Notes: a model not told the origin generated them from the letters alone. Shown: positions 7,797-17,149, numbered from the stretch's first letter. The stretch: 36,476 bases of DNA from Clostridiales bacterium (GCA_030156435.1 JASGMM010000013.1:1-36476); one strand, 5' to 3'. Made by a program: numbers and translations.

Positions 7797-9314
7797 TTAT
7801 ACCGCTTGTTTCTGTGTGAGCTTAGATTCAAACTTGGTCGCATACTCCATAATAAGGTTCTCCGTCGCTTCACCGGAATATAGTTCGCCGGTAATCCTTC
7901 CATCACACATAACTATTATCCTGTCACTTATACCCATTATCTCCGGCATTTCCGATGACACGAACAATACACCGATTCCCTGTCGCTTTAAGTCATTCAT
8001 AAGGTTATAAATTTCCACTTTCGCTGCCACGTCTATGCCTCTAGTAGGTTCATCAAAAATAACTATTCGGGAATTTCGTGCCAGCCATTTGCCGACAACA
8101 ACCTTTTGTTGATTTCCTCCCGAAAGGGATGCGGCATCAACTTCTATACTCGGCAGTTTTATGCTTAAATTTCTAACCGTATCCTCTGCCATTTCGTATT
8201 CTTTTTTGCGATTGACAATGCCGAAATCTTTGCAAAGAATATCGAGATTAGGCAATGCTATATTTTCTCTAACGCTAAGCTTAACGCACAAGCCATCTCT
8301 TCTACGATCTTCTGGCACGAGCACTATACCCGAGCGGATCGCATCTCGCGGACTATTTATTATAACCTCTTTGCCGTCCACAAAAATCCGCCCTGATTCC
8401 TTTGGATCGGCACCAAAAATCGCCCTGGTGGTTTCAGTTCTTCCCGCGCCCATCAACCCTGCTATGCCTACAATTTCGCCTTCATATATCTCAAGATTGA
8501 TATTTCGCACCAACCTGCCTGCGTTGAGATTCTGAACTTCAAAAATCTTTTTCCCGCGTTCACAATCGATGCGAGGAAACCTGTCCTCGATTTCCCGTCC
8601 CACCATATAAGAGATTATTTCGGACATCGTCGTATCCTTAAAGTCCATGGAAGTAATATATCTGCCATCGCGCATAATGATAACGCGGTCTGCAATATAT
8701 TGAAGCTCTTCTAAACGATGTGAAATATATACGATACCGCAGCCCTCTTTTTTTAATTTTCTTATTATCCCAAACAGATCCTCAATCTCTTCCGAAGCAA
8801 GAGCAGAAGTAGGTTCATCCATTATCAAAACTTTAGCATTAATAGAAAGCGCTTTAGCGATCTCTACTAATTGCTGTTGAGAAACCGGTAATTCCCCAAC
8901 AATCGCTTCAGGATCTATATTTACATTTAGTCGTTTAAGGATATTCCTTGCCTCATCGTTCATTTCACTATCCTTTAGTATACACGAATGTGTTTTTTCA
9001 CGACCTAAAAAAATATTTTCCGCCACAGATAGATGAGGGCATAAGTTCAGTTCCTGATGGATTATAGCTATGCCGAGCTCTTGTGCTTTTTTAGGTGTTA
9101 TATCTTCTACGATCTGGCCGAACACCTTGATCTCCCCTTCATCTTTGGTATACACCCCGCTCAGCACCTTCATGAGCGTGCTTTTGCCCGCACCATTTTC
9201 GCCCAACAATGCCAATACCTCTCCGGGCTTTAATTGGAACGAAACATCCTTCAGCGCCTGTACACCCGGAAAGCTCTTGCTTATATGGCTCATCTCAACG
9301 ATATATTCATCCAT
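7797..9314 (-). CDS. RbsA-type tandem ABC ATPase of importer 1
   Basis: This cytoplasmic protein carries two fused nucleotide-binding domains and powers importer 1. Domain 1 has an intact Walker A (GENGAGKST), a Walker B (LIMDEPTSAL) and the H-loop ISH. Domain 2 has the family's usual altered P-loop (GLMGAGRTE), the signature LSGGNQQK and IVFDEPTRGID. The length of about 505 residues is standard. The ATG at 9314 follows AGGTGAG at 9319-9325; the earlier ATG at 9338 has no ribosome site. It serves as the intact comparison for the degenerate homologue immediately upstream (9430-10896), which has lost nearly all of these motifs. Confidence 0.94.
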   Translation of the reverse strand: MDEYIVEMSHISKSFPGVQALKDVSFQLKPGEVLALLGENGAGKSTLMKVLSGVYTKDEGEIKVFGQIVEDITPKKAQELGIAIIHQELNLCPHLSVAENIFLGREKTHSCILKDSEMNDEARNILKRLNVNIDPEAIVGELPVSQQQLVEIAKALSINAKVLIMDEPTSALASEEIEDLFGIIRKLKKEGCGIVYISHRLEELQYIADRVIIMRDGRYITSMDFKDTTMSEIISYMVGREIEDRFPRIDCERGKKIFEVQNLNAGRLVRNINLEIYEGEIVGIAGLMGAGRTETTRAIFGADPKESGRIFVDGKEVIINSPRDAIRSGIVLVPEDRRRDGLCVKLSVRENIALPNLDILCKDFGIVNRKKEYEMAEDTVRNLSIKLPSIEVDAASLSGGNQQKVVVGKWLARNSRIVIFDEPTRGIDVAAKVEIYNLMNDLKRQGIGVLFVSSEMPEIMGISDRIIVMCDGRITGELYSGEATENLIMEYATKFESKLTQKQAV

Positions 9315-9350
9315 CTCTCTCACCTGCCTTAATTCCATATTTCATAATTC

Positions 9351-9359
9351 AGTATAACA
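9351..9359 (-). promoter_or_regulatory. Extended -10 promoter of the importer 1 operon
   Basis: On the minus strand TGTTATACT (9359 down to 9351) is an extended -10 (TG-n-TATACT), 37 bases before the ATPase start. No good -35 is seen 17 bases upstream, which is usual for an activator-dependent promoter. The response regulator encoded upstream is the natural candidate activator. Confidence 0.5.
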
Positions 9360-9429
9360 TGGAACCATAGGTGAGATAAGGGGAGCAGCTTTTGATTTAT
9401 AGGGGATTTTTTCACATGTTTTTAAGTAA

Positions 9430-10896
9430 CTATAGAATTATGCTCTCAGAATTGAAAAGATAAAAATCCTCTCTAGGGTATTCTGCCTGAAATGTGCCTT
9501 TTGACACAATAATAAGTTTATCGGCTACAGCCAGAGAATCCGCTATGTTAGTTGCCAGTATCACGACAGTAGTTCCTTGTTTTTTAAGTTGATTCATCAG
9601 TTCTATTATATGTCGACGCAAATACATATCAGCATTTGCAAAAGGCTGCACACAGAATACGATATCAGCTTTACAAATGTGAATTCTATAATAAACCAGA
9701 TCATAAAGCGACTGCAATTTCAGCTTTCTAATATCGGTTTGATAAATGGCGCTTCCTATCAGGGGTTCATATTCCTGCGCAATGCTGTTGATAACCCGTT
9801 TGCTCAATCGAATGGGGTTACGTTTTTTATCTACCAAAAAGCACAGATTAGTCAGGTAACTCATATCTGGAAACAGCATTGTCGATATAGGATTTTCCTG
9901 GATAAATGCCACACCGTATTTAAGCGAATGTTTTGCTAACTTTTGAGTGTATAGCTCATTCTTTAAGTAGATCTTGCCGCTATGCTGATATAGCTGACCA
10001 TTCATCAGCCCAATAATATCCTGTATAATGGCGTTATCCATGTCCAGTAAAACTGTACTTTCTCCTTTTACGATAGTAAAAGTAAGTGACCGCATATGCT
10101 CAGTACACACATCTTCAAATGTTAAAATTCCCTTATCGCTAATCACGCTCAATCCTTCTCGCTTAACTTTAGCAAATTCTCCGATGTAATACGGGGCTAT
10201 ATTCTCATTGTTAAATTGATCTCTGCCCAGTACTCTCAATATTTTGCCGTCTCTCATAATTGCCATGCGATCGCATACTTTAAATGCTTCCTCATGATGG
10301 CTGCAAATATAGACAAAAGAAAACCCTTGGCCGCAATAATACCTTAACAGGCTATGGAACTTTAATAAATCCGTGGTACTCAATACGTTGCTTATTTCGC
10401 GTATAGCTATCAATTTAGCTCCCATCACTACGGCGCGCAAAAGTTCGGTGACGCATTTTTCATATGGGGTAAGGCTTGATACCAATCTGCTCCCATCTAG
10501 ATCAATGCCGGCATCTTGTGTATAACGCCGCAATTGCTCCTCCAATACTTTGGAATTAATCAGGTATTTTTTAAACCCAAAGCGCATCACATATACATTA
10601 TCAGCAACGGTAAGGTTTTCGATAAGCCTGCTTTTTTGTTCGATTACAGCGACTTTATTCATGGTCATCGGGCTATGCTGATAACTGTTTACAAGCTTTT
10701 CATTAAAATAGACACGCCCGTACTGTATAGGCGCATTCTGGCTGAGCAATTGAAGCATGGCATTCTGACCGTTGGTATTTATGCATACAAGCCCCATTAT
10801 CTCGGATTGAAAGATATGAAGATTGAAATCGTTGAGCAATATCATATCGCTTTGTACGACGGTAACATGCTCCATCCTCAATACTTCATTTTTCAT
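9430..10896 (-). CDS. Degenerate RbsA-like tandem ABC protein (predicted non-catalytic)
   Basis: The protein (about 488 residues) keeps the length and two-domain plan of RbsA-type ATPases but has lost the catalytic motifs. Where intact RbsA has GENGAGKST, it has CINTNGQNA (about residues 38-46). The Walker B LIMDEPTSAL position reads LIAIREISNVL (Asp replaced by Arg). The H-loop ISH position reads ICS. The second P-loop position reads LLDMDNAII and the second LSGGNQQK position LKLQSLYD. The fold markers remain: YIC-HHEEAF, DRMAIMRDGKIL and ADKLIIVSKG. The frame is intact over about 490 codons with no internal stop, so it looks selected rather than decaying. The start is the ATG at 10896, after AGGAATCAGGT; it overlaps the kinase stop by 11 bases, implying translational coupling. 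A regulatory or adaptor role with the kinase is inferred, not shown. Confidence 0.85.
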   Translation of the reverse strand: MKNEVLRMEHVTVVQSDMILLNDFNLHIFQSEIMGLVCINTNGQNAMLQLLSQNAPIQYGRVYFNEKLVNSYQHSPMTMNKVAVIEQKSRLIENLTVADNVYVMRFGFKKYLINSKVLEEQLRRYTQDAGIDLDGSRLVSSLTPYEKCVTELLRAVVMGAKLIAIREISNVLSTTDLLKFHSLLRYYCGQGFSFVYICSHHEEAFKVCDRMAIMRDGKILRVLGRDQFNNENIAPYYIGEFAKVKREGLSVISDKGILTFEDVCTEHMRSLTFTIVKGESTVLLDMDNAIIQDIIGLMNGQLYQHSGKIYLKNELYTQKLAKHSLKYGVAFIQENPISTMLFPDMSYLTNLCFLVDKKRNPIRLSKRVINSIAQEYEPLIGSAIYQTDIRKLKLQSLYDLVYYRIHICKADIVFCVQPFANADMYLRRHIIELMNQLKKQGTTVVILATNIADSLAVADKLIIVSKGTFQAEYPREDFYLFNSESIIL

Positions 10897-11923
10897 ATAA
10901 TACCTGATTCCTTTCAGTGATTTTCGGAAGGGTGATCTCCACATCTGTTCCTACATTTAATGTACTGTATATACATATACCGTATTCCTCCCCAAATAAT
11001 AGTTTAATCCGGCTGTTTACATTGGTTATAGCTATTCCGCCGTGTTTTTCATTCTCCGGTTTTATATAGTCCAACGGCATACCCTTTAGCCTATCATTAA
11101 TTTCTTGAAGTTTATCTTCAGTCATGCCGACACCATTATCGGATACGGTGATAATCAAGCGTTTGGCTGTGCTCTCTATTTTAATGCGCACTTTGCCTTC
11201 CCCTATTTTTCGCTCAATGCCATGATAAATCGCATTTTCCACAATAGGTTGAAGTATCAGTTTAGGGACCCTGCATGACATAATCTCTATTTCATCTTGT
11301 GCATCATATTCCACGCTGAGGCTGAGCCGTTCTCCAAAGCGATACTGCTGGATAATGTAATAGTTATTGACGTTTTTCAATTCGTCCTCTAATGTAACCA
11401 GGTTTTCAACATTAGAGATGGTATAACGGAAAAAAGTAGCCAGTGCCTCCGTCATTTTTGCGACGTTATCCAGACCTGCGCTCAAGGTTTCCCCACGTAT
11501 TCCTTCCAATGTATTATATAAAAAGTGAGGATTGATCTGATTTTGCAGTGCAAGATAATGGGCTTGCTTTTTAGTCGCATTGAGTATCTCATAGGTTTCC
11601 ATAATCTCCTGAACCTTTTCTATAACTTTATCCATTTCCGGGCTTAATGTTATATGCCGGTCAAATAGGGCATCGATAGTATAACCGGCTGCAAATAGCT
11701 GTAAAACCTTTGCATTCTCTCTATATGGCTCATAAATCCATTTATAATATACAAAGAGAAGCAGTCCCATTGATGCATAACCTGTCAATACATAAACAAT
11801 GCCAATATACCCCTGCACAGCAAGTATGCTTATAAAAATCAACAAGGCAAATATAAAAGCAAATAGTGCTCCGGTCACCCACAAAATCCTAGTCGATAAA
11901 TACTTTATATGCTTAAACTTCAT
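10886..11923 (-). CDS. YesM-type histidine kinase lacking an extracytoplasmic sensor domain
   Basis: This membrane sensor kinase is of the His_kinase/HATPase class (YesM/LytS type). Counted from the ATG at 11923 (345 residues), two hydrophobic segments (about 12-35 and 41-60) are joined by only about five residues. A linker follows, then the phosphoacceptor motif NQINPHFLYN with His at about residue 133, and then the ATPase motifs including DNGVGM. Classical YesM proteins carry a dCACHE domain of about 250 residues between the two membrane spans and run to nearly 600 residues; that domain is absent here. GGTGAT just before 11923 supports this start; 11929 is possible. It overlaps the pseudo-ATPase and lies just after the regulator gene. 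It must sense within the membrane or through a partner. Confidence 0.93.
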   Translation of the reverse strand: MKFKHIKYLSTRILWVTGALFAFIFALLIFISILAVQGYIGIVYVLTGYASMGLLLFVYYKWIYEPYRENAKVLQLFAAGYTIDALFDRHITLSPEMDKVIEKVQEIMETYEILNATKKQAHYLALQNQINPHFLYNTLEGIRGETLSAGLDNVAKMTEALATFFRYTISNVENLVTLEDELKNVNNYYIIQQYRFGERLSLSVEYDAQDEIEIMSCRVPKLILQPIVENAIYHGIERKIGEGKVRIKIESTAKRLIITVSDNGVGMTEDKLQEINDRLKGMPLDYIKPENEKHGGIAITNVNSRIKLLFGEEYGICIYSTLNVGTDVEITLPKITERNQVLYEK

Positions 11924-11936
11924 CTGCATCACCCAC

Positions 11937-13553
11937 TTAAGAATATAGCTTTCGATATTCACTCGGTTTAAGACCTGTATTCTTACGAAAACTTTTCGTA
12001 AAATGCTTCAAATCGCTATACCCTACTTGCTCGCATATTTCAGCAATATTTAAATTGGTCTCCCGAAGAAGTTCTTTGGCCTTATTTACCCGCGTTTCCG
12101 TAAGATAATCCACAAAATTTGTACCGCTTACTTTTTTAAATAATGTACTGAAATAAGTCGGGCTGAAACCGACTATATTGCTTATATCTTCCAGCGATAT
12201 AGGCTTCATATAGTTCTCTTGTATATACTGCTTAGCCAGCCTTATAGGCCTGGTTTCCTCCTGCTCCTTCTGTTGTGCGATTAATTTAATGGATTCGCCT
12301 ATCATCATGCAAAGATAGCTGAATATTTCATCCACTGTCTTGCAACGCCATGCATGAATGTGAAATTTCTCCAGAAATTCATCGCCGTGATGAATGGCAA
12401 TCTGATTATTGCGCAGATGCGTTAGATACATCTCACACGCTTGTTCTGCAAGAGATATAATATCTAATCCGCTCAATCGTTTTTCCGCAGCTATAGTGTT
12501 ATAAAAATCCTTCAAGCTGCTCAATACAGCATCGGAATTCAGGACTTCTATAACCGGCCCCATCGACTTATTTAATTCCGCCATTAAACGCGCCTGTAAC
12601 TGGAGAGATTGATTCATAATCGCGCCTTCGATTACGCGACCCGTACCCAACAACAAACGCTGGCCAATGGCATATACTGCAGAGTTGAAACTATCCTTGA
12701 GCCCGCTTATATCATCATACACCTCTCCAATAGCTATCGTGAATTCAAATTGTTCAAATGCCGCTTTCTGTTGTATCAGTTCGTCCAGTATCCCTTTTAT
12801 CTGAGCGCGTATGGATTTTTTCCTTTCAATATCATAGTTTAATATGCAATAGACCGTGCTGTCATCCATATAATTGCCAATTTCAAAGCATTGCGTCCTT
12901 AAAAGATTATCTATAATGCGGGTTATTTTTTCTTCTAAAATCGGAATAGCACTGTTATATTGATCGTCATACCCGCAATCGATTTTTACTCCTATGACTT
13001 GAAATATACCCGATTGAAAGGAATAATGGTAATAGTCATTAGCCGAATCGATCGTCAAATCTTTTGTTGTAGCACCCTTTTTAAGTAAACGCTCGCTAAA
13101 AATGCCCTCGCGCAGTTTATCCGCGTCATTCTCTATCTGCCTTCTCATACGCTCTTCTTCGCTAAGTTGTTTTAAATTGCGAGCATACTTGGCCTTTATT
13201 TTTTCCAAAGCAGACAAAAGATCCTCTTGCTTTATAGGCTTAAGCAAATAATCGCCAACGCCATACTTAATGGCATTCTGTGCATATTCAAAATGCCCAT
13301 AACCGCTGATTATGATAAAGTTTAATTCTTCTTTTATATCTTTTGCGCGACGTATCATTTCTAGGCCATCATACCCCGGCATACGTATATCAGTGATCAC
13401 CAGGTCCGGTGAAAGCGTTCGGATCATATCCAATGTTTCTATGCCGTTATGCGCAATGCCTATTATCTCCATGCCCAACGAATTCCAATCAATCAGGTTT
13501 TGGATTAACTGGCATACATTTTCTTCATCATCTGCGATAATAACCTTAATCAT
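11937..13553 (-). CDS. YesN-type response regulator with AraC-family DNA-binding domain
   Basis: This transcription factor is phosphorylated by the adjacent kinase. The receiver domain (about residues 1-120) has the acidic pocket D8/D9, the phosphoacceptor D55 in VITDIRMPG, and K105 in LLKPI. A middle region of about 300 residues has no recognised catalytic motif. The last ~100 residues are two AraC-type helix-turn-helix units (ISLEDISNIVGFSPTYFSTLF, then NIAEICEQVGYSDLKHFTKSF, split over residues about 450-520). The ATG at 13553 follows GAGGAG; the frame continues upstream but without a better site. It is first in the regulator-kinase-pseudo-ATPase operon and probably controls the importer promoter at 9351-9359. 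Confidence 0.95.
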   Translation of the reverse strand: MIKVIIADDEENVCQLIQNLIDWNSLGMEIIGIAHNGIETLDMIRTLSPDLVITDIRMPGYDGLEMIRRAKDIKEELNFIIISGYGHFEYAQNAIKYGVGDYLLKPIKQEDLLSALEKIKAKYARNLKQLSEEERMRRQIENDADKLREGIFSERLLKKGATTKDLTIDSANDYYHYSFQSGIFQVIGVKIDCGYDDQYNSAIPILEEKITRIIDNLLRTQCFEIGNYMDDSTVYCILNYDIERKKSIRAQIKGILDELIQQKAAFEQFEFTIAIGEVYDDISGLKDSFNSAVYAIGQRLLLGTGRVIEGAIMNQSLQLQARLMAELNKSMGPVIEVLNSDAVLSSLKDFYNTIAAEKRLSGLDIISLAEQACEMYLTHLRNNQIAIHHGDEFLEKFHIHAWRCKTVDEIFSYLCMMIGESIKLIAQQKEQEETRPIRLAKQYIQENYMKPISLEDISNIVGFSPTYFSTLFKKVSGTNFVDYLTETRVNKAKELLRETNLNIAEICEQVGYSDLKHFTKSFRKNTGLKPSEYRKLYS

Positions 13554-13637
13554 GTTTACTCCTCGCCTTGACGTCATCCGCCCGAATGGTTATCTCCATT
13601 TGCTCAGACCTTCATTTATGGCTTACTAAATAATAAT

Positions 13638-13692
13638 GCCGTTGATCTACGACGCTTCTTGCCCATGTTCGATCAACGACATTATTATATCA
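13638..13692 (-). promoter_or_regulatory. Extended -10 promoter and inverted repeat upstream of the regulator operon
   Basis: On the minus strand TGATATAAT (13692 down to 13684) is a full extended -10. Directly downstream is an imperfect inverted repeat, GTCGTTGATC (13680 down) with GATCAACGGC (ending at 13638), with one mismatch and a 23-base loop. It lies at the expected start of transcription and could be an operator, perhaps for autoregulation, or a 5' stem-loop. No clear terminator of the upstream inositol operon is seen in the gap 13554-13735. Confidence 0.5.
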
Positions 13693-13735
13693 CATATTTT
13701 TTTGTTTTTATATCCGCTGTTTTTAATCCCCTAGA

Positions 13736-15259
13736 CTATATACCGCCGCCTACAGAGCCGTCCCATGTATCAACCTTGGTCTTTTTAAGCTCATCCTCGT
13801 CAAACCACCGTGTTGTCACCGTTTTTGTCTCGGTATAGAACCTAACGCCGTCCTTACCCAGCACATGCAAATCGCCTATAAACGACATCTTATGGCCGTT
13901 GAATGGGAAAATGCCAACCGGCACCGGTATGCCCACATTGACCCCTACCATGCCGCCGTGCGTTCTCCTTGCGAATTCACGCGCATAGTACCCATTTTGT
14001 GTGAATATCACCGAGCCATTGGCAAACGGATTGCTGTTCATAAGCTCTATGCCCTCTTCGAAGTCCTTAACCCTTTTTATGCACAGCACGGGCCCGAAAA
14101 TCTCCTGTTGGCCTATGGTCATCTCAGGCGTCACATGGTCGAATATGGTCGGCCCAAGGTAATAGCCGCCTTCATAGCCCGGCACAACTATGTTTCTGCC
14201 ATCGAGTACTAATTCGGCCCCTTCCTCAATACCCTTTTCTATCCATTTTATAATGGAATTTCGGTGTTCGGCCGATACCACAGGACCCATCTCGGTCGTT
14301 TTGTCATACGCAGGGCCCACTTTCAAAGCGCTGGCTTTTGTTTTAAGTATCTCAACCAGTTTGTCAGCTATGCTCTCCTGAGCTACTATGACCGGCAAAG
14401 CCATGCACCTTTCGCCTGCACATCCAAAAGACGAGTTCATGATGCCGGCTGCTGTTCTCTCAAGCGGAGCATCTTCGAGCACCAGGCCGTGATTTTTGGC
14501 CTCTCCTAAAACCTGTACCCTTTTGCCGTGAGCTGCTGCTGTTTCGTAGATATGCTGGCCTACCGATGTGGAGCCCACAAAGGATATACCCTTTACATCG
14601 GGATGCTTCAGCAGTATCTCCGATTCGTTTCTGCTGCATGTGATGATGTTCAGCACGCCGTCGGGCAAACCCGCTTCCTGCCATAGCTCGGCGCATCTCA
14701 TGGCTGTCATAGGCACCATCGAAGCCGCTTTTATCACCATAGTATTGCCGGTAGCTATACACAGCGGTGCCATCCAACCCATGGGGATCATCCCTGGGAA
14801 GTTCCACGGCACTATGCCAGCGAATACGCCTACCGGTTCTCTATACAGAGTCGTATCATACCCCTTCGACGTATCCATGAGCGATTCGCCCAACATGAGC
14901 GTGGGTATGCTACAGGCAAACTCGATCGGTTCTTTTATCTTCAGCACCTCGCCCTTGGCTTCCTCCCACGCCTTACCGTTTTCATGCGCTATAATATCGG
15001 TGAGTTCATCTATATGGTCTTCCAGTATATCCCTGAATTTGAATATTATCTGTGCGCGCTTCATGACTGGCATCTGCGACCAGGTCACAAAAGCCTCCTT
15101 GGCCGCTTCCACCGCCATATTGACCTCCTCGACGGTGCAGCATGGGGTCTGCGCTATCACCTCGCCTGTGCTGGGGTTATGGACATCCATGTACTTGGCT
15201 GTCTTAGATTCTATCCATTTGCCGCCTATAAAAATCTTTAGTTTTCTTATATCGCTCAT
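13736..15259 (-). CDS. iolA: CoA-acylating methylmalonate/malonate semialdehyde dehydrogenase
   Basis: IolA (MmsA family) oxidises malonate semialdehyde with NAD+ and CoA to acetyl-CoA and CO2, the last step of inositol breakdown. The 507-residue protein is a typical aldehyde dehydrogenase: N153 in PWNFPG, the NAD-binding GSTSVG near residue 229, and the catalytic Cys at about 285 in AGERCMAL, the form seen in MMSDH. GGAGGAG precedes the ATG. It is the last gene of the operon, 18 bases after iolB. Its substrate in this pathway is the three-carbon acid half of the aldol-cleaved 2-deoxy-5-keto-gluconate. Confidence 0.95.
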   Translation of the reverse strand: MSDIRKLKIFIGGKWIESKTAKYMDVHNPSTGEVIAQTPCCTVEEVNMAVEAAKEAFVTWSQMPVMKRAQIIFKFRDILEDHIDELTDIIAHENGKAWEEAKGEVLKIKEPIEFACSIPTLMLGESLMDTSKGYDTTLYREPVGVFAGIVPWNFPGMIPMGWMAPLCIATGNTMVIKAASMVPMTAMRCAELWQEAGLPDGVLNIITCSRNESEILLKHPDVKGISFVGSTSVGQHIYETAAAHGKRVQVLGEAKNHGLVLEDAPLERTAAGIMNSSFGCAGERCMALPVIVAQESIADKLVEILKTKASALKVGPAYDKTTEMGPVVSAEHRNSIIKWIEKGIEEGAELVLDGRNIVVPGYEGGYYLGPTIFDHVTPEMTIGQQEIFGPVLCIKRVKDFEEGIELMNSNPFANGSVIFTQNGYYAREFARRTHGGMVGVNVGIPVPVGIFPFNGHKMSFIGDLHVLGKDGVRFYTETKTVTTRWFDEDELKKTKVDTWDGSVGGGI

Positions 15260-15277
15260 TTTTTCTCCTCCATTACG

Positions 15278-16057
15278 TTATTTTGCCGGCCAGATCGCAG
15301 CATCTTCCTGCATCACCCAAAGGTGCTCTGGTTCAAATGTGGGCGTTATATACGGGTTGCCTTCCAAGTGGCGTATAACCCATATATAATACATAGCATA
15401 GCCGGGGGCCGATACCTGAGGATGGCTGGCATCGTTTAGTATCTCTACAGTGTCGTTGTTTTTGACTTTTAGGACGTTTTCGCCGAGGTTGCAAAAGCCG
15501 AAGCCATTCTCTGGACTAAATTTATAATAATATATCTCTGGCTGTGGATGATGGTGCGGCGGATAGCTGGACCATTTCCCAGGATAGTTTATTACCTCTC
15601 CCAACACCAGTTTGGAGTAAGGCGCATTCGAATAATCGAATATGGTCCTTACTATGCGCGTGGCCATCTCGTTCACGGTGCCTTTGCCCCTTTCCTCGCT
15701 CCGACATTCCTCATCCGAATAAAGATGAGCGTCGAAGGCAACGCTGTTATCGGTCTGTGATACCGACAACTCCGCTTCATCGCTTACGCATTTTATATTT
15801 ACAGCGATCCTGGCCGGAACATGCAAGCACCATGGGTTTTGGTCCAGAAAGCTTTTTCTATGGACAATGGCCTTTCTGTTCCCCCATTCGAAAACCACAT
15901 CGCCATGTATGAGTAAAAATGCGCGTTCTTTTGCCGATGCATCGGCAAACCCCTGATCCTTTTTCAATTTCAGTATACCAAAGTCCATTCCCGTCTGATC
16001 TTCATGCACTATGTTGTTATAGCCGAGATCAAAAGGCTTATCCCTTCTTATCAACAA
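15278..16057 (-). CDS. iolB: 5-deoxy-glucuronate isomerase
   Basis: IolB converts 5-deoxy-glucuronate into 2-deoxy-5-keto-gluconate in inositol catabolism. The protein is 259 residues long and has the double cupin fold, with the metal-ligand motif HHHPQPEIYYY (about residues 170-180) and a later YYIWVIRHLEG stretch. It starts with TTG at 16057, placed 9 bases after GGAG in AAAGGAGACG; no ATG is available near the expected N-terminus. It lies 15 bases after the transaldolase-family gene. Homology to characterised IolB is clear. Confidence 0.94.
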   Translation of the reverse strand: MLIRRDKPFDLGYNNIVHEDQTGMDFGILKLKKDQGFADASAKERAFLLIHGDVVFEWGNRKAIVHRKSFLDQNPWCLHVPARIAVNIKCVSDEAELSVSQTDNSVAFDAHLYSDEECRSEERGKGTVNEMATRIVRTIFDYSNAPYSKLVLGEVINYPGKWSSYPPHHHPQPEIYYYKFSPENGFGFCNLGENVLKVKNNDTVEILNDASHPQVSAPGYAMYYIWVIRHLEGNPYITPTFEPEHLWVMQEDAAIWPAK

Positions 16058-16072
16058 ATGTATCGTCTCCTT

Positions 16073-17149
16073 TTAAATGGTTATCATAAATCCCCTTATA
16101 ACACCTAAAAGCTCTTCGTATCCTTCTATAAAGGATTTAAGGGTTTTCCTTGTAGCGCCAAATTCATCGAAATCCTCGGGTTTCATGCCGTCAGCATCGT
16201 ATGCTCTGCGGAAATCGTCGAATTTAGCGTACAGCTCATCGATTATCTTCTTGTCGACATCATTGTCCATCCTAGCAGCTACTTCGATGTCAGAAGCATT
16301 GAACATCCTCTGCCACTTATACGGTATGGTAAGCACTATATCGCCGCCCATGAGCTCGCTCCACTGCAGGTAATTCCTGTAAGCTGCCGCTAAAAGGCGC
16401 GTTCGATAACCTCGCTCCTTGTATATCCTGTAGGCTTTCTTTATGGCGGCTATGCCAGCCCAATCGAGGTAGCCAGGCGTAGCAAGTATTCCATCTTTTT
16501 CAGCCACATCCTTGAGCCAATCGTCCAAACGGCCTACCATTATCGTGCATACCGGCCTCATTGATGCTATATCTTTGCCTTCTTTTTCCCTGCGGTTAAG
16601 CCCTCTTTCTATGGCCTCGGCTACAGCCAACGATTGGGGAACGGTAAAGCAAACCGTCGCATTTATATTAACGCCGTTATATGTGGCCTCTTCTATAGCC
16701 TCTATGCCAGCCTTCGTGACCGGTATTTTTACCTGCATATTAGGCGCCAATGTATTGAAATGTATTGCCTGTTCAGCCATCATCTCAGCATTTCTGTAAT
16801 ATTTAGGGTTGGTCTGTATGGATATTCTGCCTTTTAATCCATTTTCTTTATCAAATACCGGCTTTAGCAACTCTGCTCCTTTGACGGCCATTTCCTCAAT
16901 TAATTTCCATGCCACATCTTCTTCAGTGCCCTTAGGCATCTCTTTTATTATCTGATTTATTCTGTCCTGCCAAAGATGCATTTCTTTCTTTAATACATTG
17001 AATACTATTACCGGGTTGGTAGTGGCCCCTACCGCACCGTTTTCTATAGCGTAGGTCAGCTCCTCCACTGAGCATGAATCATTCCAAAAATCCGTAGGCA
17101 TCGTGGATGCCATCCTGTGCAATGGGCTTTTATAACCATCCATAGTCAT
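16073..17149 (-). CDS. Transaldolase-family protein in the inositol operon
   Basis: This 358-residue TIM-barrel enzyme belongs to the class I transaldolase/fructose-6-phosphate aldolase superfamily. It shows GATTNPVIV (residues about 41-49), the Schiff-base Lys at about 141 in QVKIPVTKAG, and NINATVCFT after it. GAGGTGAT precedes the ATG at 17149. Transaldolase is not a textbook inositol enzyme, yet this gene sits between iolE and iolB in one transcription unit that lacks iolC (kinase) and iolJ (aldolase). Relatives such as fructose-6-phosphate aldolase use dihydroxyacetone as donor. Cleaving 2-deoxy-5-keto-gluconate between C3 and C4 would give dihydroxyacetone and malonate semialdehyde, the substrate of IolA. 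That role is inference; an ordinary pentose-phosphate transaldolase is the alternative. Confidence 0.88.
   Translation of the reverse strand: MTMDGYKSPLHRMASTMPTDFWNDSCSVEELTYAIENGAVGATTNPVIVFNVLKKEMHLWQDRINQIIKEMPKGTEEDVAWKLIEEMAVKGAELLKPVFDKENGLKGRISIQTNPKYYRNAEMMAEQAIHFNTLAPNMQVKIPVTKAGIEAIEEATYNGVNINATVCFTVPQSLAVAEAIERGLNRREKEGKDIASMRPVCTIMVGRLDDWLKDVAEKDGILATPGYLDWAGIAAIKKAYRIYKERGYRTRLLAAAYRNYLQWSELMGGDIVLTIPYKWQRMFNASDIEVAARMDNDVDKKIIDELYAKFDDFRRAYDADGMKPEDFDEFGATRKTLKSFIEGYEELLGVIRGFMITI

Noticed and set aside
13554-13735. Terminator of the inositol operon between iolA and the regulator gene
   Set aside because: The only stem (13638-13680) lacks a T-run on the minus strand and lies at the next promoter's start site, so it fits an operator or leader better.
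14568-15389. Open frame of 273 codons on the plus strand
   Set aside because: It is antisense to iolA and runs into iolB; it has no ribosome site or recognisable domain.
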